NCBI GenBank assembly: GCA_910586595.1
Contig: CAJUJB010000077.1
Span: 1-5,355 of the forward strand
DNA from: an uncultured Muribaculaceae bacterium
GTDB lineage: Bacteria; Bacteroidota; Bacteroidia; Bacteroidales; Muribaculaceae
Reading direction: 5' to 3'
DNA length: 5,355 nt
The notes under the pieces were generated by a model. It had not been told where the DNA came from and ran no database searches. It worked only from the letters and a program-made list of their open reading frames with translations. Positions 1 to 5,355 of the stretch are shown piece by piece (the stretch's first letter is position 1; each line of letters begins with the position of its first letter). The translations under genes were made by a program, and so were the position numbers.

Positions 1-69
1 AAATATAAATATCTATTTCATTTGTCTGCCGACATCCACACAATGCAGATATCGACCGCTCAAACCATG
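1..69. other. Downstream flank of the operon, no gene seen
   Basis: These 69 bases follow the last stop codon. The outer 25 bases are A/T-rich. I see no GC-rich stem followed by a T-run, so the operon's terminator is either beyond the window or not of the intrinsic type. No convincing coding start or tRNA-like structure is present. Confidence 0.5.
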
Positions 70-2139
70 TTATCGCACTTCGATCGGAGCCGGCGTCTTG
101 CGGGGATCGTTGTAGCGCCCCTCAGCGTCTACGCACAGGATGTAGACCGTAGACGGACGTGCCAGCACGTTCATGTCGATGGTCTTCCTGGGAGCATCCT
201 CGCCGTCCTCACCGTAATAATGCAGCGTCTTCGTGTCGGCAAGAAGCTTCGCTACGATCTCGGATGCGGTCGGCGAACTACCGAGCTCATTGTTCGAAAT
301 AGCTCCCACATAGTACTCCTTGCAACCCTCCATCGGCGTAGCCGTGAAGCGAACGCGGCCGTTCTGTACACGAGGCGTTCCGTAGTCGATGATAGCCTCC
401 GTATTCGTGTAGTCGAACGCCTTGGTCTTGAATGCGACCTCCTCTTTCAGATCGCCGAACTTACCGTCGGCATCCATCGCCAACGCGAAAACAAGATAGA
501 ACGTATTGGCGGTCAGCGCCGAGAAATTGACCGTTTCCGCACCTTTGCTCATATCCAGCTCGACGGCGCCCACAAGCGTATTGAGTGCCAACTGGTTCTT
601 CACCGTATTGATACTTGCACCATAAGTTTTCGTGAAAGTCTCGTTGGTCATGAAAGCGTAGCGTACTTTCGTACAGCCGCCCTCCGGCGTAAAGGTCACG
701 AAAGCCGTCGTGATCTTGGGATCCGCCGATATCTTAACCGCCGCGCTACCCGAGAAATCCACTGCCTTGGTGCGTACCGTAGCCGTCGTCAGCTTGCCGA
801 GTTTACCTTCGTTGTCCTCGCCTACGGCATAAACCACGTACTCCGTATCAGGCAAGCAGCTCTTGCGCTCGATCTTGTTTTCCATCAGCTCAATGGGCGT
901 GGTTTTCATCAGCGAGTCGAGGATCAGGTTCTGTGCGCCGTAGAACTTCGATTCAAAGAACTCTTTCGAGTTATGAATCATGTAGTACTTCGCACAATCG
1001 GTGGCTTTCACCGTCGCTTCGAACGACGAAATACTCGTCGATGCGAACTCCACGGCAATCACGGCTTTACCATTGAGCGCATACTCGAAGCGCGGAATGG
1101 TAATCTCCTGAGAAATAACATTCTTCATTGTCTCAGGAATAGTTCCCTCCTTGTCCTCGCAGGGCAGGATCCAGAACATGACCTTCGTATTGGGCACCCA
1201 ATACTCCGAAGTGCCGCCTGCGATCGACAGCAGAGCACCCGAGAAGTTCTCGGTCTGCAACGCAGGTTTCTTATCCGAATTGAGAATATTGAGCACCGCT
1301 GCACCGTCGAAATTTTCTGCGGGAGCAAAACCCGCATAGTACGAACCGCACTCCTTATTCATCGACAGTTCCGCATTGACGCCCTCGAACGTGAGGTCGT
1401 TCAAACGTGCCGAAACGTACGGACGTCCTATGACATCCACCTTAAACTCATAAATCAGACGCTCGCCCTCGAAGTTGCCGCTGAACGGCACAGCCTCCAG
1501 TACGTATTCGCCGATGCTCAGTTCCGGAATTTCAATGGCATTACCCTTCTCAAAATCGAGTTCGGGCAAAGCAGGCTGACCGGGATTAAGATCCACGGAA
1601 CTCTTGACCGCATACTGAATCCACTTGCTCGTATCCTCCGGAGCCTCTTCGCCTTTCGGATAGTAGGTATACATCATGAAAGTTGTATTCTTCGAGCAGA
1701 GCAGCACGCAACGGAAATAATCGGCTCCAACCTGAGGATCCTTGAGCTCCATGGTTATAGCCACAGAGTCACCCGTAAAAATACGAATAGCGTCCTCCTT
1801 GCTGGTCAGATTACCGTTATAGGCTACCGCCACGATGTAATAGGTTTTGCCGGTCTCAAGACCATCCACCACAAGGCTCTTCTGTTCGGCACTCTCGACC
1901 GTGGTGAACTTGTAATTTTTGTCTTTGTACTCAGCCTCCGTAGCTACGCAATATGCATAACTGGTCGCGTTGGTCGGGACAAGAGTAAATAAAACGCTCG
2001 TTTCGTCCGCCTGCACGTTACGGATCGCGATTTGAGGCAGAGCCTCATCGTTTCCGTCGTCGCTGCAGGAAGTCAGCCCAACGAACGACGTCATGACGAC
2101 GACGAGGGCCGCAGCATAGCGATAAATCGATTTTAACAT
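70..2139 (-). CDS. Modular Fn3-like surface lipoprotein (six tandem modules)
   Basis: The frame extends to a TTG at 2172, but I place the start at the ATG at 2137-2139, giving 689 residues. From there the protein opens with a clean signal peptide: MLKSIYRY, a hydrophobic Ala/Val core, then LTSC with the lipidated Cys at residue 25. The TTG start would add 11 mostly polar residues and would lie in the 3' arm of an RNA hairpin. SDDGNDE after the Cys is acidic, consistent with surface export in Bacteroidota. Residues 33-689 form about six beta-sandwich modules of about 113 residues. Each has a strand like TYYIVAVA, beginning near 99, 210, 318, 432, 546 and 664. Modules 3-6 also carry a Cys before an aromatic strand, such as DCAKYY (381) and GCKEYY (605). 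No catalytic motif is visible. It shares signatures with the preceding gene and is probably the last gene of the operon. An adhesive or binding role is inferred; the ligand is unknown. Confidence 0.9.
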   Translation of the reverse strand: MLKSIYRYAAALVVVMTSFVGLTSCSDDGNDEALPQIAIRNVQADETSVLFTLVPTNATSYAYCVATEAEYKDKNYKFTTVESAEQKSLVVDGLETGKTYYIVAVAYNGNLTSKEDAIRIFTGDSVAITMELKDPQVGADYFRCVLLCSKNTTFMMYTYYPKGEEAPEDTSKWIQYAVKSSVDLNPGQPALPELDFEKGNAIEIPELSIGEYVLEAVPFSGNFEGERLIYEFKVDVIGRPYVSARLNDLTFEGVNAELSMNKECGSYYAGFAPAENFDGAAVLNILNSDKKPALQTENFSGALLSIAGGTSEYWVPNTKVMFWILPCEDKEGTIPETMKNVISQEITIPRFEYALNGKAVIAVEFASTSISSFEATVKATDCAKYYMIHNSKEFFESKFYGAQNLILDSLMKTTPIELMENKIERKSCLPDTEYVVYAVGEDNEGKLGKLTTATVRTKAVDFSGSAAVKISADPKITTAFVTFTPEGGCTKVRYAFMTNETFTKTYGASINTVKNQLALNTLVGAVELDMSKGAETVNFSALTANTFYLVFALAMDADGKFGDLKEEVAFKTKAFDYTNTEAIIDYGTPRVQNGRVRFTATPMEGCKEYYVGAISNNELGSSPTASEIVAKLLADTKTLHYYGEDGEDAPRKTIDMNVLARPSTVYILCVDAEGRYNDPRKTPAPIEVR
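73..2043 (-). repeat. Six tandem protein modules of about 113 residues
   Basis: The repeat is visible at protein level only. Approximate modules are residues 33-122, 123-238, 239-350, 351-462, 463-577 and 578-689. Each carries a T/G-x-hydrophobic strand (TYYIVAVA, GEYVLEAVP, TKVMFWILP, TEYVVYAVG, TFYLVFALA, TVYILCVD) whose first residues are spaced 111, 108, 114, 114 and 118 apart. Five of the six also have an earlier motif of the form x-C-x-x-Y-Y or a variant. Modules 4 and 5 both end in TKA[VF]D[FY], at residues 457 and 572. This points to duplication of an Ig/Fn3-like unit. Boundaries are by eye and could be off by 10 residues. Confidence 0.75.
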
Positions 2140-2155
2140 CTTTTTCTCATTTTGA

Positions 2156-2190
2156 AACCGGGAGAGCCGCAAGTTGCAGCACTCCCGGTT
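2156..2190 (-). promoter_or_regulatory. 9-bp hairpin just upstream of the last gene's start codon
   Basis: The arms aaccgggag (2156-2164) and ctcccggtt (2182-2190) pair perfectly around a 17-base loop. In the mRNA the stem ends 16 bases before the ATG at 2139, close enough to affect ribosome access. The leader between stem and ATG is A-rich with no Shine-Dalgarno match. The stem ends in GGTTT, too weak a U-tract to call a terminator with confidence. Translational control or attenuation is possible. Confidence 0.6.
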
Positions 2191-2265
2191 GATTAAACGT
2201 TAGGACCCGGATTTTTATTATCCTGGATAAAAATCCGGGTTATCTGCACTCCCGATTATTTAACG
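2179..2265. repeat. Direct repeat of gcactcccg flanking the 13-bp hairpin
   Basis: The 9-mer gcactcccg occurs at 2179-2187 and again at 2246-2254, 67 bases apart. Each copy is followed by loosely similar A/T-rich sequence ending in aacg (to 2199 and 2265). The right-hand copy abuts the stop codon of the 680-residue lipoprotein gene at 2256-2258, and the similarity after it continues into the last codons. The left-hand copy forms part of the 9-bp hairpin. Confidence 0.6.
2205..2240 (-). promoter_or_regulatory. Perfect 13-bp hairpin between the two modular lipoprotein genes
   Basis: The arms acccggattttta (2205-2217) and taaaaatccgggt (2228-2240) are perfectly complementary around a 10-base loop. 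The element lies 15 bases past the upstream stop codon. No T-run follows the stem in either direction, so it is not a standard intrinsic terminator. An RNA processing or stability element, or a weak or partial terminator that lowers expression of the last gene, fits better. The structure is seen directly; the function is inferred. Confidence 0.7.
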
Positions 2266-4298
2266 GGCACCTGGAAAGGACGCACGGTAGCGACCACGTT
2301 CGACTGCAACGTTGCAGGATCGAAGAGCAGGTAGGCCAGCTCACCTACGCAGCGCTGGTTGTCCTCCGTCAGACCGTAGGGGATACAGAGAGCCACGTGC
2401 TGCGAGTAACGCGTAACAATCAAGTCCATACTGGTCTTCAAGCTCGTGGTCTGCATACCCTGCTCGCCGAGCAGAATATCGGTCCACTTACCGATCTTCT
2501 CTTCTTCGGTCAAACCTTCACCATCGAAAGTCTGCGTTCCAATCATATAACGCATGTGCGTAGTATCCTCATTCGATTCAAAGGTTACAACCCACTTCTT
2601 GGTAACGCCGTCTTTCTGCGTTTCGATCTTACCCGTAAGCGTAGCCACAGGGTTCGGACCGCCATTGACCGGCTTCGTGGAGCACTCCAAGTGAATCATT
2701 TTACCGAATACACCGTCCTTATCCTCTGCAATAATGTAGTAGTGGTAAGTGTTTCCGGGTTCATAACCGGTCCAAGTCGTGTATTTATCAGAATAGATCG
2801 AAGTAGTAGCATGAGGCCGGCCCACCTCGAACAGTTTCTTTTTGGCAGCCTCATAGTCATAGGGATCCTCAATTAAGCCCGCGGTTCCCGGGTCTGCCTT
2901 GTCCCAAAGTACGGTCTCGTAGATACATACAGTATCATCGTTCCATTCGTAGTCGATTCTAAAGCTCTGGCGCTGCTCGTTCGAGCACGTGACGTTAATC
3001 ACAGACTTCGAATCCTCAGGACGATCCAGCACCATCGGCTTCGTTTTGAAAGGAATCTCCACAACCTTGTCGCCGTCATAGAGTTCATCGCCATAATAAA
3101 AATCCGCGGTATCCTCCCAGTTTTTCGCAACAATGTAGAGTGTATACTCATGGTCGGGCTCCAGATTGATAAAGTTATATCGAGGCTCGACAGTAGCATT
3201 GGCCTTGTTTTGACCGTAACCGCCCAGTAACAGCGTCTGCTTCCAAGTAGCACCGGGATAGTAACCCATGGCAACACTCTTGCCCGTTTCGTCTACAGCA
3301 TTGCAGAAGAAAGACTTGGTCACCTCCCAATCGACATCGTACTCGAACTCCATAAAGGTCGCAGCAATGTTCGTAAACTTGATCTCGTTGATTTTGGCCT
3401 TTTTCAAGCCCTTCTTAGGTTGTATTTCCGCCTTTTTGCTAAGGTACTCAGTGTTCGGCGTAAGGTTCTCGTCCAAACCTACGGTCAGCACCGTAATCGA
3501 AAATCCTGCGACTGCATTATCACCAAAGTCCAACTTATAATCAAAATCTTCCATATGGGGAGACTGCACATAGCAGCAAATCAGGTCACGCATGAACGTA
3601 TTGGGAAGATCGTACTTCTCCTTGTTCTCTGCAACCCAATTTTCGATCTCCTCAACCATCGTCGTCTGAGTAGACAACTGATAAAAAGCAGTAGCCTCCT
3701 CGTTCTTGGTGAACGTGTACTCAAACTGACGATAGTCCGAAATCAGGCTGATATTCGCCATAGGATTGCCGATGCACTCCGTCTTATGCAGAGGGACCCG
3801 AAGCACGGTAAGTTCACCCTCAACATCGCCTTCTGACAGACCGAGACACATCACCATATAATCAATGGTGTGAATCAGCTGATGCTGCTTGTAAGCCGAT
3901 TCGCCCCACTGAAGGTCGAGCTCAGCACGGAAGGTGTAACCGCCGGTACCGTTCTTGGCCTGCAGGCGTTTGACGATATAGTCATCGAAGTTTTCGACGG
4001 GTGCGCTGCCGTTAGCTATCTGCTGAGAATTGTAATCCACCCAGTCGTTATAGACTTTGGCCACCGGAGCAACGTCGAATATATAGGCAACTGCCTTTTC
4101 ACCCATTGCTGTACGGATTACGAAATCGCTGTCGGTGATATCCGAAGCATACAGCGACACACCTTCGGGCGAAATGGCTTCCGTCTGCACCGCCTCCTTA
4201 GGAGGAATAGGCACATCTTCGGGGTCGTCATTTGAACACGACACCGATGCCGAAGACAGCACTGCGGCCGCCATCAGGAATCTGAAAAATTTTTTCAT
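2256..4298 (-). CDS. Modular Fn3-like surface lipoprotein (five tandem modules)
   Basis: The 680-residue product starts at an ATG followed directly by a lipoprotein signal peptide: MKKFFRF, a hydrophobic Ala-rich core, then SVSC with the lipidated Cys at residue 21. The lipobox has Ser at -3, loose by E. coli standards but acceptable in Bacteroidota. SNDDPED after the Cys resembles the acidic tract of surface lipoprotein export signals. The rest reads as about five beta-sandwich modules of 117-133 residues. Each ends in a Tyr- or hydrophobic-rich strand: DYMVMCLG (146), SITVLTVG (267), EYTLYIVA (384), TYHYYIIA (517) and HVALCIPY (634). Charged, probably helical inserts sit inside modules, for example EEIENWVAENKEKY (216-229). 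No catalytic motif or membrane span beyond the signal peptide is visible. It lies 26 bases after the Omp28-like gene and upstream of a similar modular gene, so co-transcription is likely. I infer a binding, adhesive or scaffold role; the ligand is unknown. I do not recognise a named family beyond the Fn3-like fold. Confidence 0.9.
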   Translation of the reverse strand: MKKFFRFLMAAAVLSSASVSCSNDDPEDVPIPPKEAVQTEAISPEGVSLYASDITDSDFVIRTAMGEKAVAYIFDVAPVAKVYNDWVDYNSQQIANGSAPVENFDDYIVKRLQAKNGTGGYTFRAELDLQWGESAYKQHQLIHTIDYMVMCLGLSEGDVEGELTVLRVPLHKTECIGNPMANISLISDYRQFEYTFTKNEEATAFYQLSTQTTMVEEIENWVAENKEKYDLPNTFMRDLICCYVQSPHMEDFDYKLDFGDNAVAGFSITVLTVGLDENLTPNTEYLSKKAEIQPKKGLKKAKINEIKFTNIAATFMEFEYDVDWEVTKSFFCNAVDETGKSVAMGYYPGATWKQTLLLGGYGQNKANATVEPRYNFINLEPDHEYTLYIVAKNWEDTADFYYGDELYDGDKVVEIPFKTKPMVLDRPEDSKSVINVTCSNEQRQSFRIDYEWNDDTVCIYETVLWDKADPGTAGLIEDPYDYEAAKKKLFEVGRPHATTSIYSDKYTTWTGYEPGNTYHYYIIAEDKDGVFGKMIHLECSTKPVNGGPNPVATLTGKIETQKDGVTKKWVVTFESNEDTTHMRYMIGTQTFDGEGLTEEEKIGKWTDILLGEQGMQTTSLKTSMDLIVTRYSQHVALCIPYGLTEDNQRCVGELAYLLFDPATLQSNVVATVRPFQVPVK
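2259..4166 (-). repeat. Five tandem protein modules of about 117-133 residues
   Basis: Approximate modules are residues 45-170, 171-296, 297-424, 425-544 and 545-680. The anchoring strands at 146, 267, 384, 517 and 634 are spaced 121, 117, 133 and 117 apart. Modules 3 and 4 end in TKP (419 and 541), like the TKA ends in the downstream gene. Sequence identity between modules is low, so this rests on strand pattern and spacing. The first and last modules are the least certain. Confidence 0.6.
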
Positions 4299-4324
4299 TG
4301 TCTGTTTGATTTTTTGGTTAAGGT
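4299..4324 (-). promoter_or_regulatory. Short intergenic leader without Shine-Dalgarno
   Basis: Only 26 bases separate the TAA of the Omp28-like gene from the ATG of the next. In the minus direction the spacer reads as an A-rich leader containing a run of six A about 10 bases before the ATG. There is no GGAGG-like site, as is usual in Bacteroidota, where A-rich leaders serve initiation. There is no hairpin and no room for an ordinary promoter, which supports co-transcription. Confidence 0.6.
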
Positions 4325-5355
4325 TTATTCATTCGTTTCATTCAGTCGGTAATCGGTCGAACCGTTGGCCTCGCACTCCACAACGTTGTTGATATAACCG
4401 TACGGATCCTGTGCAAAAACCACGATATAGAGGTTATCTGCATTCCAGTCCTTGTCCAGTTCGACCGAGAACGTGCGAGTCACCTCCTTATCCGCCTCCA
4501 ATTTGCCGAGCGAATCACCGTCGAGGGTCTTCGACACCATGCGTCGAACAGTATGGTCATGACGATAATTCTCATTCGTCATACCGTCCATATCCTGCGG
4601 ATAGATGATTCCGTCTTCCATCACGAACACGCCCAAGCGATAGTTACCGCCCGTGTTCGAGGTCACACCGACCGTGAAGTCGATTTTGCCATTCTCAATC
4701 TTAGAATCGACACGCAGACCGCACGTTGCAGGATATTCATTGCACGATACCTCGATCGCCTCTTTGCAGAAAGTGTACGGAGCCTCGCCCGTATGACCGG
4801 GGCGCGTACGAAGATCGACGATCGCACCGGGATAACCGGTAATACCGAAGCGCGAATAGAGCGTTTGCGTGACATCCACATTCATCGGATCGTCCGCAGA
4901 GTAACCATGGAACGACATAAGCACCACACGGTCGGGAATGCGCGAAACCAACGTCAAAAGCGACTGATCGGCCTTAGGGCACTGCTGGCACTTCACGCCC
5001 GTAAGTTTCATCACCACGACCTTGCGGTAATACTTCTCGGGGCCGGCGGGCACTTCGGGCTCCGTCGCATTGACGGTCACGCGCTCCGAAGTCTCACCGT
5101 TGTAACGCGCCTCGAACGTATAGCTGCCGGCAGTCGCAGTCGTAAACTCATAGCCGCCCAACTTCAGGTCGGGAGTACCGATCTGCCAAATGGCAGCATC
5201 CTCCACCGCTTCACCATCCATCTTCACGGTGAAAACGCATTTGTCAGCACCGTCGGCCGTAATCGACGTCTTATCCACTTCCAGCGTCAGTTTGCTCGCA
5301 GTCCCATTCTCCTCAGAACCGGAACACCCCGCAGCAAAACCGGCGAAGAGCGTAC
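4325..5355 (-). CDS. Omp28-related lipoprotein with Ig-like and thioredoxin-like domains, 5' end outside window
   Basis: The reading frame stays open to the right edge, so the start codon is off-window. A GTG at 5278 is in frame but is not the start. Upstream of it, the frame reads TLFAGFAAGC, the end of a signal peptide with an AAGC lipobox. The lipidated Cys is at 5324-5326, followed by SGSEEN, and 333 residues run from this Cys to the TAA. Counting it as 1, residues about 10-90 form an Ig-like domain (DKTSITADG opening, YTFEARYNG strand). A short Pro-rich linker follows. A thioredoxin-like domain then carries CQQC at 113-116 in the context TGVKCQQCP, with a likely cis-Pro in GYP at 164-166. 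The C-terminal beta-rich part has YRHDHTVRR near 254-262, resembling the Y-x-H-x-H-x-x-R pattern I associate with Omp28-family proteins. The usual Trp before the first Cys is Lys here. It probably acts at the outer membrane or cell surface. Whether it is a redox enzyme or only a structural fold is unknown. It is the most upstream gene seen, 26 bases before the next. Confidence 0.88.
   Translation of the reverse strand, partial: TLFAGFAAGCSGSEENGTASKLTLEVDKTSITADGADKCVFTVKMDGEAVEDAAIWQIGTPDLKLGGYEFTTATAGSYTFEARYNGETSERVTVNATEPEVPAGPEKYYRKVVVMKLTGVKCQQCPKADQSLLTLVSRIPDRVVLMSFHGYSADDPMNVDVTQTLYSRFGITGYPGAIVDLRTRPGHTGEAPYTFCKEAIEVSCNEYPATCGLRVDSKIENGKIDFTVGVTSNTGGNYRLGVFVMEDGIIYPQDMDGMTNENYRHDHTVRRMVSKTLDGDSLGKLEADKEVTRTFSVELDKDWNADNLYIVVFAQDPYGYINNVVECEANGSTDYRLNETNE

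Noticed and set aside
22..1992. A 656-codon open frame on the + strand opposite the last lipoprotein gene
   Set aside because: Its translation is rich in Arg, His, Ile and Leu with no recognisable domain or signal, and it starts at TTG. It mirrors a minus-strand gene with a clear signal peptide and repeated domains, so it is an antisense shadow.
2140..2172. Upstream TTG start for the 689-residue lipoprotein
   Set aside because: It would add 11 charged or polar residues before a complete signal peptide and start inside the hairpin arm. The ATG at 2139 is the better start.
2191..2208. A Bacteroidota-type promoter (TAnnTTTG) in the spacer before the last gene
   Set aside because: The minus strand has TAACGTTTA near here, but the spacing and final G do not fit the consensus, and no clear -33 element accompanies it.
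2205..2240. Classical intrinsic terminator
   Set aside because: The stem is strong but neither side is followed by a T-run; the T's lie within the stem. I list it as a structured element of unsettled function instead.
2397..2876. A 159-codon + strand frame within the 680-residue lipoprotein gene, and similar + strand frames at 3420-3836 and 3870-4235
   Set aside because: They have no plausible leader, signal or domain, and lie wholly opposite a well-supported gene.
4285..4295. Adjacent runs of five and six identical bases near the start of the 680-residue gene as a phase-variation tract
   Set aside because: The runs are short and encode the ordinary Lys-Lys-Phe-Phe start of a signal peptide. 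They are too short to suggest frequent slippage.
5276..5278. GTG as the start of the Omp28-like gene
   Set aside because: The frame is open upstream to the window edge and encodes the end of a signal peptide with an AAGC lipobox. The GTG is an internal Val codon.

Overview
The window looks like a chromosomal segment from a gut-type Bacteroidota, most likely order Bacteroidales and possibly an Alistipes-like genus. Three things point there. All three genes encode lipoproteins whose lipidated Cys is followed by Ser or Gly and acidic residues. Start codons are preceded by A-rich leaders rather than Shine-Dalgarno sequences. One product belongs to the Omp28-related family, which is typical of this phylum. 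The genus is a guess from style and base composition; no marker gene is present.

Everything supported lies on the minus strand, so transcription runs from right to left. First comes the Omp28-like lipoprotein (4325 to beyond 5355), whose first codons lie outside the window. It has an N-terminal Ig-like domain, a thioredoxin-like domain with a CQQC motif, and an Omp28-type C-terminal domain. After 26 bases comes a 680-residue lipoprotein (2256-4298) made of about five Fn3-like beta-sandwich modules. After a structured 116-base spacer (2140-2255) comes a 689-residue lipoprotein (70-2139) made of about six such modules. The last 69 bases hold no gene. The second and third proteins share module signatures and are probably distant paralogues.

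The three genes probably form one operon, or the end of one, producing a set of outer-membrane or surface-anchored lipoproteins. Nothing in the window identifies a ligand, substrate or enzyme partner. The modular proteins look like adhesive, scaffold or binding proteins, and the CQQC protein could be a redox or structural partner. The most unusual non-coding feature is the spacer before the third gene. It has two perfect inverted repeats (13-bp and 9-bp stems) and a repeated 9-mer that could form competing structures. That suggests a processing, attenuation or differential-expression element inside the operon. I found no RNA genes, CRISPR arrays, insertion sequences or attachment sites.
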